This document shows positions 40,114-48,673 of a DNA stretch of 64,000 nt, one piece after another. The stretch comes from JAPYTK01 sp964401935 (GTDB lineage: Bacteria; Myxococcota_A; Polyangia; Polyangiales; Polyangiaceae): contig CAYOAL010000027.1 of the NCBI GenBank assembly GCA_964401935.1, forward strand, positions 1 through 64,000, in the 5' to 3' direction. Below the pieces are notes generated by a model that saw only the letters and a program-made list of their open reading frames with translations, was not told where the DNA came from and did not search any database. Positions within the stretch are counted from its first letter, which is position 1. Each line of letters begins with the position of its first letter. Made by a program: the position numbers and the translations under genes.

Positions 40114-41544
40114 ATGGCGCGCGCCTCGCACCGCATCATCGCTCTCGTGGCGCGCTACCGCTGGCCCCTCGGGCTCCTCGCGGCGGCGCTCGCGGTGCGC
40201 GTGGTCTGGGCCCTCGCCGTGCATCCGCCCCACGCCTTCGTGTACTCGGACATGCTGTCGTACTACGCGCGGGCGCTGCGCTTCTCGGCAGACCCGTGGG
40301 GTGGACCGTGGCCCGACGAGCCCTTCTACCCGTGGGGCACCCACTATCTGCTCGGCACCCTCATCCTCGTCGTCGGCAAGTCGTCGGTGACGCTCGGCGC
40401 CGCCTGGGCCGCCCTCAACGCCCCCATCGCTCCCCTCGCCTACCTGCTCGCAGGGCGCCTCCACGGCGGGCCCACCTGGAGCGCGAGCGAACATCGCACC
40501 GGCGGCCCCGTCGACGATCCGAACGATCCCGACGAGCGCGTCGCCATGAGTCGCGCCGTGGCCCGCGTGGCCGGCCTCTTCATGGTCGTCTATTATCCCG
40601 CCCTCTCCTACGCGGGTTACTTCCTCAGCGAGTCGCCGTTCATGGTGCTCGTCACCGCCTCCGCGTTCTTCGCGCTCCGTCTCGCCGATGGCGGGCGCAC
40701 GAGCGACGCGCTCTGGCTCGGCGTGACCACCGCCCTCGGCTTCGCGGTGAGGCCCCAGCTCCTGGCCGCAGCGGTGATGCTCTTCGGCTTCTTCGTGTGG
40801 CGCCGGCGCGCGTTCCCCGCCCTCCGCCCGCGCCACGCCGCCGCCGCGCTCGCCCCGCTCTTGGTGATGTTGGCGTTCTCCTCGAGCCTGTCGCTGCGTC
40901 ACACCGGCCGCCTCACCCCCTTGCCCCACAACGGCGCCGTCAACCGCGTGTTCGGGCGCTGCCACAACCTGGAGATCCGCTCGAGCGACGCGATGTTTGG
41001 CCCCCCCTCGTTCGGGGCGCTGCAGCGCTACGAGGATCAGTTCCCCGACGCGTGGTTCAAGCTCGAGCCAGCGCTCGGCCCGAAGCTGAGCGTGCCGGGA
41101 CGGATCATCGACGAAGGGCCGCTCCACGACCTCGCGGATCGGTGCATCGAGGCGAGCGGTACGCGGCGGCAGCTCTACTACGCGGCGACCCACGTGGTGC
41201 TCCTGTGGGGCTACCACGTGGCCTGGCCCGACATGGCGCAGGTGCCGTTCCGCTTCCACATGCGCGGCTGGACCCGCGCCCACCTCATCGTCTTCGCGAT
41301 CCCGGCCCTCATCGCGATGGCGATGGGGGGGAGCTCGCGCTGGCCACGGCACGGGGTGGTCGCCATCTACCTGTGGAGCCTGTTCGCCGTGACGATGCTC
41401 TTCATGGGAGCGGCGCGGTTCCGCGTGCCCTACGATGTGCTCTCCGTGGTGCTTGGCCTCGACGTCTACGGCAGGGCGGCGGTGCTCGTCACCCGCTGGT
41501 GGCGCCGCCACCTCGGAGGCGGAGACGACGCCACGAGCTCGTGA
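40114..41544 (+). CDS. GT-C-like polytopic membrane glycosyltransferase
   Basis: 476 aa with about ten hydrophobic helices. An acidic first loop, HAFVYSDMLSYYARALRF, follows the first helix, as in GT39/GT83-type lipid-linked glycosyltransferases where an Asp in that loop is catalytic. Later helices include VARVAGLFMVVYYPALSYAGYF and LAPLLVMLAFSSSL, and a large extracytoplasmic loop (residues about 265-370) lies before the last helices. It would transfer a sugar from a polyprenyl donor to an envelope acceptor; donor and acceptor are unknown. Assignment is from topology and the Asp loop only. Confidence 0.7.
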   Translation: MARASHRIIALVARYRWPLGLLAAALAVRVVWALAVHPPHAFVYSDMLSYYARALRFSADPWGGPWPDEPFYPWGTHYLLGTLILVVGKSSVTLGAAWAALNAPIAPLAYLLAGRLHGGPTWSASEHRTGGPVDDPNDPDERVAMSRAVARVAGLFMVVYYPALSYAGYFLSESPFMVLVTASAFFALRLADGGRTSDALWLGVTTALGFAVRPQLLAAAVMLFGFFVWRRRAFPALRPRHAAAALAPLLVMLAFSSSLSLRHTGRLTPLPHNGAVNRVFGRCHNLEIRSSDAMFGPPSFGALQRYEDQFPDAWFKLEPALGPKLSVPGRIIDEGPLHDLADRCIEASGTRRQLYYAATHVVLLWGYHVAWPDMAQVPFRFHMRGWTRAHLIVFAIPALIAMAMGGSSRWPRHGVVAIYLWSLFAVTMLFMGAARFRVPYDVLSVVLGLDVYGRAAVLVTRWWRRHLGGGDDATSS

Positions 41545-41595
41545 CCGGAGCGCCCCGCCGAGCGGGTTGGGCGCAGCTTCGAGCCGCCCTCGCCG

Positions 41596-41892
41596 CTACT
41601 CGCTCGACGCCGGCGCGGGGCCCGGCGCGACCGCGTCGTCACCGGAGCCGGTGGGGCGTGGCCCAGGCTTGGCGGCCTCGTGGGCGGCGCAAGCGGCGGC
41701 GTCCCCCGCGGTGCAGAGCTTCCCGAGCTCTTCGCACGCGCTCACGGTGCCCGCCTTGCACTTGGCCTGGTTGAGCTCGTGGGGGTTGGCGGGCGCCTCG
41801 CGACCCGCGTCTCGGTCGCAGGCGCCGAGCGCGACCACGCCCGCGACGGCGAGCCAGGCCACGAGCTGCGAACCGGTGCGCGCGCGCAGCAT
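41596..41892 (-). CDS. Short Cys-containing lipoprotein
   Basis: 98 aa. MLRARTGSQLVAWLAVAGVVALGAC is a typical lipoprotein signal. The mature part has KCKAGTVSACEELGKLCTAGDAAACAAHEAA, a single Cys-rich Sel1-like hairpin of the type seen in the larger genes at 55-58 kb, and then a Pro/Ala tail. It starts 8 bp after the tandem-BMC gene stop on the same strand, so the two are probably co-transcribed. Confidence 0.65.
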   Translation of the reverse strand: MLRARTGSQLVAWLAVAGVVALGACDRDAGREAPANPHELNQAKCKAGTVSACEELGKLCTAGDAAACAAHEAAKPGPRPTGSGDDAVAPGPAPASSE

Positions 41893-41900
41893 GGGGTGCC

Positions 41901-42533
41901 TCAACGCTCGCCGCGGTTGATCTGCTCGAGCGCGGCGGTGGCCGCGGCCGCGCCGTAGTCGATCTGCGCCTCGGAGCCGGCCATGATCAGCCGGCCGGTG
42001 GCGCCGAAGACGCGGATGTCGATGAGGCGGATGTCGGCCGCCTTGAGAGCCTCGTTGCAGGCGATCGAGAGGTAGGCCGCGGGCTCGGCCTCCATGATGA
42101 GCACCGAGTCGCCTGCGAGCACCATGTTGCCCCAGGCGAGGCCGGTGAAGGCGATCGCGTGATCCTGCTCGACGGAGCGGATGATCTTGTTCTGGAGGAT
42201 CTGGCACTTCGCCCGGTCGGACTCCTTGAGCCCCGACGCCGACAACACCGCCTCCCCTGCCGCGCGCACCTCGCCTTGATCTTCGTGATGCACCTGCATC
42301 ATCCCGAACACGCGCTCGGTCACCATCGAGCCGAGACGCACGCGGGTGGCCTTGAGCGCCTGATCGATCTTCGCGTGGATCTCCATGGCGGGAGCGATCT
42401 CGAGAAACAGCGCCGCGTCGAACTCACGAGGGTCGTACACGCGGTTGGTCTTGGCCATGAACTGCGCCAGCTGAGGCTGGAGCGAGTCGAGGAACACGTA
42501 GGCCCGCAGCTGGAATCCGGTCGGTTCGGACAT
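41901..42533 (-). CDS. Tandem-BMC-domain (microcompartment shell-like) protein
   Basis: 210 aa, the size of trimeric tandem-domain (BMC-T) shell proteins. The second half is the clearer BMC domain: MEAEPAAYLSIACNEALKAADIRLIDIRVFGATGRLIMAGSEAQIDYGAAAATAALEQ. The first half (LRAYVFLDSLQPQLAQFM ... ALFLEIAPAMEIHAKIDQALKATRVRLGSMVTERVFGMMQVHHEDQGEVRAAGEAVL) fits a first, more divergent BMC domain. BMC-T trimers form shell facets with large pores. No other shell, vertex or encapsulated-enzyme gene occurs in this window, so its role here is open: part of a shell encoded elsewhere, or a non-shell use of the fold. ATG start. Confidence 0.8.
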   Translation of the reverse strand: MSEPTGFQLRAYVFLDSLQPQLAQFMAKTNRVYDPREFDAALFLEIAPAMEIHAKIDQALKATRVRLGSMVTERVFGMMQVHHEDQGEVRAAGEAVLSASGLKESDRAKCQILQNKIIRSVEQDHAIAFTGLAWGNMVLAGDSVLIMEAEPAAYLSIACNEALKAADIRLIDIRVFGATGRLIMAGSEAQIDYGAAAATAALEQINRGER

Positions 42534-42891
42534 GCGCCCGACGGTGCCAGCACGGGCGCCTCGATGCAACGGGCTTGCAGTGCAAATTCCACCACCTGCA
42601 CCCCATCCAACGGTGGGCCTCCGGGGTGCCGTCGGGCCTCGAGGGGGGCCGCGCGGGAGCCGCCACGGTGGCAGCGGCGACCTCCGCGCACACGTCTCCC
42701 GACATTGGCGCACTGGTCAAGACGTAGCTCGCTGGGAACCAAACGATCCTTGTAGTCTTCTGTGCGCCAAGAGCCCCGAGGGTCGCTAACCACTCGTGAA
42801 CACGTTTGCCAACCTTTCACCCCGGAGATGGACGATTTCCTGCATTCTAAGGGCTGGGGTCTTGGTTTCCGAGAACGGGTGGATCAGCCAG
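42534..42891. other. 358-bp divergent intergenic region
   Basis: Separates the tandem-BMC gene from the third VWA lipoprotein gene and must hold both promoters. An in-frame GTG at 42796 could extend the VWA protein, but it would put about 30 non-signal residues before the lipoprotein signal. No RNA gene or clear promoter boxes seen. Confidence 0.5.
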
Positions 42892-44010
42892 ATGAACACG
42901 ACGATGCGCTACACGATGAGCGCGGTGACCGTCACCGCGTTGGCCTTCGCAGCTTGTACCGGCGGCATTGGGTCGCAGCTCGACGCGGGGGCGGGCGCCG
43001 GCGCCGGCAGCGGCACCGACTCGACGGGGGTGGGCTTCGATCCGAACGGGTCGGGCTCCAGCAGCGGCGGAAACGAGAACTCGTGCGGCGACCTCCTGTT
43101 CGAGCCGACGCTGGTCGGCGTCGACATGATCGTGAGCGTCGACAAATCGGGGTCGATGGACAACAACAACAAGTGGAACAACGCCGAGGCGGCGTTCACC
43201 ACGTTCTTCACCTCCCCCGAGGCCGACAACCTCTCGGTCGCGTTGAAGTTCTGGCCCGACAACACCTGCTACGGGCCGCTCTGCGACTTCGACGGCTGCG
43301 CCACCCCACAGGTGCCGCTGGGGCCGCTGTCGGACTCGACCCAAGAGGCCGCGCTCGTGAGCGCGTTCAACGCGGCCGGCCCGGGCGGGGCCACACCGAT
43401 GGAGGCCGCCCTCGCCGGCGCCACCCAGTGGGCGCTCGCTCAGCAACAGAACGCTGAGCTCGGTCGGAGGGTCGTGGTCGTGTTCCTCACCGACGGCGAG
43501 CCGAACGGCTGCAACGAGGACATCAACGTGATCAAGTCGTACGCGGCGAACGCCTACGCCCAGGAGGAGATCCTCACCTTCGCGGTCGGTCTCGAGGGCT
43601 CCAACGAAAACGACATGAACCAGATCGCCCAAGCGGGTGGCACGGGCATGGGCTACTTCATCGGCAACAACAACGCCGAGCAGGAGCTGCTCGACGCGCT
43701 GAAGGCGATCCAGGAGGTGGCGGTGGCCTGCACCTTCGCCCTCCCCGAGAGCCCCGATCCCACCAAGCAGCTCGATCCCAAACAGGTCGACGTCGACTAC
43801 GATCCGGGCGACGGCGGCACCCCCACCGACATCCCCCAGGTGGTCGACGAGGCGGCGTGCGACCCCAGCACCGGTGGCTGGTACTACGACGACAACGACG
43901 ATCCGTCGGTCATCTTCCTGTGCGAGGCGAGCTGCGACCTCATCAACGACGTCAACAAGCCCGACGGCAAGCTGAAGCTCTCGGCCGGCTGTCTCCTCAT
44001 CGCTCAGTGA
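42892..44010 (+). CDS. VWA-domain lipoprotein (third of five)
   Basis: 372 aa. The lipoprotein signal MNTTMRYTMSAVTVTALAFAAC is followed by a Gly/Ala/Ser linker. The VWA domain starts VDMIVSVDKSGSM (DxSxS intact), with GGATPMEAALAGATQWA (MIDAS Thr) and VVVFLTDGEPNGC. A disulfide-type insertion CYGPLCDFDGC is shared with the next gene. The C-terminal module CTFALPESPDP ... GGWYYDDNDDPSVIFLCEASC matches the first, second and fourth VWA proteins. It forms a tandem pair with the next gene, 22 bp apart. Confidence 0.85.
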   Translation: MNTTMRYTMSAVTVTALAFAACTGGIGSQLDAGAGAGAGSGTDSTGVGFDPNGSGSSSGGNENSCGDLLFEPTLVGVDMIVSVDKSGSMDNNNKWNNAEAAFTTFFTSPEADNLSVALKFWPDNTCYGPLCDFDGCATPQVPLGPLSDSTQEAALVSAFNAAGPGGATPMEAALAGATQWALAQQQNAELGRRVVVVFLTDGEPNGCNEDINVIKSYAANAYAQEEILTFAVGLEGSNENDMNQIAQAGGTGMGYFIGNNNAEQELLDALKAIQEVAVACTFALPESPDPTKQLDPKQVDVDYDPGDGGTPTDIPQVVDEAACDPSTGGWYYDDNDDPSVIFLCEASCDLINDVNKPDGKLKLSAGCLLIAQ

Positions 44011-44047
44011 TGCACACGCGGCGGGCTCAGTGATGCACACGCGGCGG
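44002..44047. repeat. 23-bp perfect tandem duplication between two VWA genes
   Basis: GCTCAGTGATGCACACGCGGCGG occurs twice without spacing. The first copy carries the stop codon of the third VWA gene, the second carries the GTG and ATG start codons of the fourth. The duplication thus separates a stop and a start that would otherwise overlap as TGATG. Confidence 0.92.
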
Positions 44048-45184
44048 CGAGCCACCGAGTCGGCGAGCCTCGCGCAGGTGGGCTGGCTCGCGCTCGCCCT
44101 GGCGCTCTCGGCGACGTCGTTCGCCGCCTGTGGCGAAGACGGCGACGAGGGCGCGGGCGGCGCCGGCACCGACAGCACCAGCGCGAGCGGCGGCCTCGGC
44201 GGCGGCTTCTCGAGCTCGAGCGCCACTGGAGGCTTCGACGCCTGCGCGCAGGCCACGGTGCGAGGCGAGCGCGTCCCCGTGCAGCTCTACATCATGTTCG
44301 ATAAGTCGCAGTCGATGCTGCTCGATCAGAAGTGGGCGGGGGCGAGCGCGGCCCTCACCGCCTTCTTCCAAGACGAAGACAGCGCCGGGCTGGCGATCGC
44401 CCTCCGCTTTTTCCCCGACGACGACCCGGTGGCCGGCTGCGACGAGCCCTCGTGCAGCGTGGACGCCTGTGCCGCCCCGCTCGTACCGCTCGGCATGCTC
44501 AACGCGCTCCCCGCCCACAGCGATCCGCAGCAAGCGGCGCTGGTGATGGCGGTGCAGAGCCGCACCCCTTCGGGGCAGACCCCCACCTACGCGGCGCTCG
44601 CCGGGGCCGAGCAGTGGGCGATCGCCAACGCGACCGAAGGCCTCAAGACGGCCGTCATCCTGGTGACCGACGGCGAGCCCAACGGTTGCCCTCCGGAAGA
44701 CACCGCCTCCATCGCGGCGCTCGCGGCGGACGCTCGCACGAGCGCCGACGTGTACACGTACACCATCGGCATGGAGGGCGCCGACGTCGCCCAGCTCGAT
44801 CAGATCGCGGTGGCCGGCGGTACGGAGGCGGCCTTCGTGGTCGGCGGCAGCTCGATCCACAACGATCTGGTGGCGGCGTTCCGCGCCATCGGGACGGCCC
44901 CCATCCAGTGCAGCTTCCCGGTGCCCGACGCGGAGACCGCCGGGCAGCCGGTCGATCCCGCCCTGGTGAACCTCACCTACACCACGAGCGACGGCGCGGA
45001 GCCAGAGACGATCGAGCAGGTGGGGAGCGCCGCCGACTGCGGCGCGGACGACGGCTGGTACTACGACGACGCCGAGAACCCCACGACGATCCATCTCTGC
45101 CCGGCCACCTGCGACCGGGTGCAGGACGGTCCCGCCGGCGGGTCGCTCGACGTGGTGCTCGGCTGCGCGACGATCGTCAAGTGA
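44033..45184 (+). CDS. VWA-domain lipoprotein (fourth of five)
   Basis: 383 aa. The signal ends SATSFAAC, with a Gly/Ser-rich linker after it. The VWA domain has VQLYIMFDKSQSM, where the MIDAS is DxSxS with a Gln (DKSQS), then GQTPTYAALAGAEQWA and VILVTDGEPNGC. The CDEPSCSVDAC insertion matches the third gene, as does the end CSFPVPDAETAGQ ... DGWYYDDAENPTTIHLCPATC. The pair is probably an old tandem duplication. The ATG at 44033 is preceded in frame by GTG at 44030; both sit in the second copy of a 23-bp repeat. Confidence 0.85.
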   Translation: MHTRRRATESASLAQVGWLALALALSATSFAACGEDGDEGAGGAGTDSTSASGGLGGGFSSSSATGGFDACAQATVRGERVPVQLYIMFDKSQSMLLDQKWAGASAALTAFFQDEDSAGLAIALRFFPDDDPVAGCDEPSCSVDACAAPLVPLGMLNALPAHSDPQQAALVMAVQSRTPSGQTPTYAALAGAEQWAIANATEGLKTAVILVTDGEPNGCPPEDTASIAALAADARTSADVYTYTIGMEGADVAQLDQIAVAGGTEAAFVVGGSSIHNDLVAAFRAIGTAPIQCSFPVPDAETAGQPVDPALVNLTYTTSDGAEPETIEQVGSAADCGADDGWYYDDAENPTTIHLCPATCDRVQDGPAGGSLDVVLGCATIVK

Positions 45185-45333
45185 CGCGAAGGCGTGACGC
45201 GAAGGCGTGACGCGAAGGCGTGACGCGTGGGCGCGACGCGAAGGCGTGACGCGATGGCGCGACGCGATGGCGTGACGCGTGGGCGCGACGCGATGGCGTG
45301 ACGCGTGGGCGCGACGCGTGGGCGCGACGCGTG
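45181..45333. repeat. 13-bp minisatellite, eleven full units
   Basis: Units are GYGACGCGAAGGC, with AAG, ATG or GTG in the variable middle, starting in the last codon of the fourth VWA gene and running toward the convergent hydrolase stop at 45354. As 13 is not a multiple of three it is noncoding. The alternation of unit types suggests slippage in larger blocks. Confidence 0.9.
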
Positions 45334-45353
45334 ACGTGGCGGGGGGCGCGTGC

Positions 45354-46205
45354 TCACGGCGCAGAGCCGCGCGCCTCCGCGCCCAGCAGGCGGTGCAGCG
45401 TCGCGACGAAGGCGGCGCGGCCGCTCTGCTCGAGCCACGGGAAGTGACCGGCCGCGGGCACCACCGCCGCGCGGACCAAGGCGTTCGGCAGGGCCGCTCG
45501 GTTCGCCTCCGCCACCGCGACGCCGAGCGGATCGCTCTGTCCCCAGACGAGGTGGGCTCGCCCGCGGAACGCGCCGGCCCACCGCGGCCAGGAGCGCATG
45601 TCGTTCGTCTCGGCGAGCACCCGCGCGTGCACGTCGGGGTGCGCGGTGGTGGCGGAGAGCGCGGGCGGGAGCGGCTCGCTCGGATCGTGGAAGTACGCCC
45701 GCGCCTGGGTGTGGAAACGCGCGGTGGGCTCGGTGGGGGGCGTGAGCGCTCCGAGCGCTGCGATGCGGCGCCGGAGCGCCCGATCCCCAGCCGCGTTCGC
45801 CTCCATCCGTGGGGAGCAGGCGGCGAGCAGGGTGAGCGAAGCGACGCGCTCGGGATCCTCGAGGCACGCCCACGCCACGTAACCTCCGAACGAGTGGGCG
45901 ACGAGGTGGACGCGCGGCGCGGACGGGTCGCCGTGAGCCGCCACCACCGCCCACACGTCGCGCGCGAGCTCCTCGAGCGAGAACCCGGGCGGGTCGGGCC
46001 ACGCCGAGCCGCCCACCCCTCGGTAGTGAAAGCAGACCACCCGGAACCCCACGTCGATCAGCAGCTCACCGAGCGGCAGCACGTAGTCGCAGCTGAGCCC
46101 TGGCCCTCCCGCGAGCACCACCGCGAGCTCCCCGCGCCCGGCCGCGGCGGCCAGCAGCGGGCCGGCCGGACCCGGCACCGTCGCCCAGCGCCACGCGCCG
46201 CTCAT
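45354..46205 (-). CDS. Alpha/beta hydrolase (proline iminopeptidase-like)
   Basis: 283 aa. The fold motifs are LAVVLAGGPGLSCDYVLPLGE (oxyanion region with GGPG as in proline iminopeptidases), CFHYRGVGGSAW, nucleophile elbow VAHSFGGYVA (Ser), acid LVWGQSDPLG (Asp) and PAAGHFPWLE (His). No signal peptide, so it is cytoplasmic. Peptidase or esterase cannot be decided. The ATG at 46205 was preferred to the very long upstream frame, which is antisense to the next gene. Confidence 0.88.
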   Translation of the reverse strand: MSGAWRWATVPGPAGPLLAAAAGRGELAVVLAGGPGLSCDYVLPLGELLIDVGFRVVCFHYRGVGGSAWPDPPGFSLEELARDVWAVVAAHGDPSAPRVHLVAHSFGGYVAWACLEDPERVASLTLLAACSPRMEANAAGDRALRRRIAALGALTPPTEPTARFHTQARAYFHDPSEPLPPALSATTAHPDVHARVLAETNDMRSWPRWAGAFRGRAHLVWGQSDPLGVAVAEANRAALPNALVRAAVVPAAGHFPWLEQSGRAAFVATLHRLLGAEARGSAP

Positions 46206-46505
46206 CGCGCAGCCGCTCTCCGCACCGCCCGACACGAAATATCGCTGGGGCCAACTTTTTGGGTTCCACAGTAGGCACATGTGGTGTAATGTGGGAACGA
46301 ACGGGGTGCGACGCGCCTCGAAAGAACCTCCCGGACGCAATCGAGGACGAGTCCTCGAGCTCGCGCGTCGAGCGAGCCCCCCAAGGGCCGCACTGTGCCT
46401 TCTGAGCGTGTGCCTGCAGCGCGTGTCTCTCCCGAGCGTGTGCCTGCAGCGCGTGGTGTGTTGGCTGGGCGCCGACCGTGTCGGTCGCCTTTGGAGGTGT
46501 TGGTG
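46206..46505. other. 300-bp divergent intergenic region with a 22-bp direct repeat
   Basis: Separates the hydrolase and choice-of-anchor-L-like genes. GAGCGTGTGCCTGCAGCGCGTG occurs twice, at 46404-46425 and 46434-46455, 30 bp apart, shortly before the lipoprotein start. It could be a regulator site pair or simple duplication. No gene seen. Confidence 0.6.
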
Positions 46506-47765
46506 ATGAGGCGCGTGTCGTTCGGTTGGATTCTTGGGGGTGTAGGTCTGGCGGCCCTCGCGGCCGGTGCGTGCACCGTCGGCGGTGGCTCGCAGTTCAA
46601 GAGCGGTGAGGGCAAGGGCGCCTCGGGGGGCTCGGGCGGCAGCGCGTCCAGCGGGTTCGAGCCCGGCGGCGGCGGCGACGACGGCGCGACGCTGTGCAAC
46701 GCGGGCCCCGATGAAGACCAGGACGGCGACGGCTTCACGATCAACGATGGCGACTGCAACGACTGCGACGCCAACGTAAACCCGGCCGCGATCGAGGTGC
46801 AAACCGATCCCTCCGACACCGAGGCCGCGCCGGCCGACGAGAACTGCAACGACGAGATCGACGAGGTGCTCGCGCACTGCGACGACGGCCTCGTGCTCAC
46901 CGACACCAACCCACTGAACGCGGCGGCGGCCATCGATCTGTGTCACGACGCCAACACCGGCCCCTTCGGCGTGAAGGCCGCGCGGTGGGTGCGCGCCAAC
47001 GGCACCCCCGCCACCAACATCGAGAACGCGATCGGCCTCAAGCCGCAGTTCGGGGTGAACTCGGCGCGGAACGGCGCGAGCATGCTGGTCATCTCGTCGG
47101 GCTACGCACGCGACGCGAACGACCCCACCCCCTGCGCGGCGCAGAGCTGCGAGACCACCGGGGCCGGGACCGCGCCCCCCGGCTTTCCCCAAGACGTCCC
47201 GGGGTGCAGCGGCAGCAGCAGCATCAACGACGACGTCGCCCTCGAGGTGGAGCTCGTGGCGCCGAGCAACGCCACCGGCTACTCGTTCGAGTTCGCGTTC
47301 ATGTCGTTCGAGTTCCCCGAGTGGGTGTGCACCTCGTATAACGATCAGTTCATCGCGCTCGTGACCCCCCCGCCCCAGGGCTCGATCAACGGCAACATCT
47401 CGTTCGACGCCCAGACCAACCCGGTGTCGGTCAACGTGGCGTACTTCGACAACTGCGATCCGTCGGGGGTCTCGGGCTACGCGAGCTTGTGCTTCGGCGG
47501 CAGCTGTCCGGCGCCCCCCAACCCGTACTGCCCGCTCGGTGCGGGCTTCATGGATGGCACCGGCTACAACGAGTGGGGCGACGCGGGCTCCACGGGGTGG
47601 CTCGTCACCACCGCGCCCGTCACCGGCGGCGACACCTTCACCATCCGCTTCGCGATCTGGGACACCGGCGACGACAACCTCGACTCGACGGTGATGCTCG
47701 ACAACTTCCGGTGGATCGCAGAGGGCGGCACCGTGGCCGTCGGCACCATCCCCGCGCCGCTCTAG
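46506..47765 (+). CDS. Choice-of-anchor-L-like lipoprotein with Cys-rich metal-binding motif
   Basis: 419 aa. The signal ends ALAAGAC, followed by a Gly/Ser linker. Residues about 70-100 (DEDQDGDGFTINDGDCNDCDANVNPAAIE) are the MopE-type putative metal-binding motif. The remainder has the pattern of choice-of-anchor L domains: NAIGLKPQFGVNSARNGASMLVISSGYA, ATGYSFEFAFMSFEFPEWVCTSYNDQFIALV and TIRFAIWDTGDDNLDSTVMLDNFRW, the last being a C-terminal beta strand typical of extracellular adhesive modules. It is probably displayed at the outer membrane. Confidence 0.85.
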   Translation: MRRVSFGWILGGVGLAALAAGACTVGGGSQFKSGEGKGASGGSGGSASSGFEPGGGGDDGATLCNAGPDEDQDGDGFTINDGDCNDCDANVNPAAIEVQTDPSDTEAAPADENCNDEIDEVLAHCDDGLVLTDTNPLNAAAAIDLCHDANTGPFGVKAARWVRANGTPATNIENAIGLKPQFGVNSARNGASMLVISSGYARDANDPTPCAAQSCETTGAGTAPPGFPQDVPGCSGSSSINDDVALEVELVAPSNATGYSFEFAFMSFEFPEWVCTSYNDQFIALVTPPPQGSINGNISFDAQTNPVSVNVAYFDNCDPSGVSGYASLCFGGSCPAPPNPYCPLGAGFMDGTGYNEWGDAGSTGWLVTTAPVTGGDTFTIRFAIWDTGDDNLDSTVMLDNFRWIAEGGTVAVGTIPAPL

Positions 47766-47800
47766 CCGCTGAGCCGCGATCGCTGGTAGAACCGTCGGGC

Positions 47801-48478
47801 GTGCAACCCTTCGGCGATCCTCACCACAACCCCTACCGACCGCCCGACGACCGCTTCCCCGGTCAGGGGGCGTCGGTGGGGTACGCGCAGACCACGGACC
47901 GCCCCAAGTGGTTCATGTTCGTGACGATCTGCACCATCGTGCTCGGCGCGATGGGGGTGCTCGCGGGGATCTGGGCGCCGGTCAACCTGCTCATCTCCGA
48001 CTCGATGCAGGACCTGTGGTCCACACCGGGAGCGCCGGCCGAGATGCGCGAGCTCCAGGCAGAGATCCTCGCCGCGTCGATGCCGGAGGTCATGGCCGTG
48101 CTCGGCCTCGCCAACCTCGCGACGGGGGCCTGGGCGCTCTACGCCGCCATCCAGCTCTTGCGCCTCACGCCGGCCGCGCGCCAGCCCTTCCGCAAGGCGC
48201 TCTTGGCGCTCGGCCTCTACGAGGTGCTCGCGTTGGTCCTCACCGCGGTGGTCCAGGTGCGGGTCTTCGGCGCGATGAACAAGCTCACGAGCAAGCTCAT
48301 GCAGGGCGGGCCCGCGCCTCCGCCCGAGGCCGAGCGCATGATGGAGGCGGTGATGGGCACCGCGATGATCGTGTCCGCGATCTTCGCCGTCCTCTGGGGC
48401 GGCTCCAAGATCGCCTTCGCCTTCCTGTCGCGGAGCTACGCCAACAAGCCCGACGTCGTCGCCTACGCCGGCGATTAG
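47801..48478 (+). CDS. Polytopic membrane protein of unknown function
   Basis: 225 aa from a GTG at 47801. A Pro-rich cytoplasmic lead (VQPFGDPHHNPYRPPDDRFP) precedes about four helices (WFMFVTICTIVLGAMGVLAGIWAP, VLGLANLATGAWALYAAIQL, LLALGLYEVLALVLTAVVQVRVF, GTAMIVSAIFAVLWGGSKIAFAF). I do not recognise it. It starts 36 bp after the choice-of-anchor-L-like gene and may be co-transcribed. Confidence 0.7.
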   Translation: MQPFGDPHHNPYRPPDDRFPGQGASVGYAQTTDRPKWFMFVTICTIVLGAMGVLAGIWAPVNLLISDSMQDLWSTPGAPAEMRELQAEILAASMPEVMAVLGLANLATGAWALYAAIQLLRLTPAARQPFRKALLALGLYEVLALVLTAVVQVRVFGAMNKLTSKLMQGGPAPPPEAERMMEAVMGTAMIVSAIFAVLWGGSKIAFAFLSRSYANKPDVVAYAGD

Positions 48479-48673
48479 GGCGCGCGCAAGGCGACGAGGC
48501 GCGCGCGGGGCCCGACGCTCGCCGACCCGCGCCCTCCGAACCATGACAAGCGGATCGCGGGCGGAGCGCCCTGCCGTGCTCGGCAGCAGCGACGACGCGT
48601 TGGGTTTCCAACACTTGAGAGTGGCACGTTGCTTGTTTATGACGTCTCCACATCCCGCACGACCGGAGGACTC

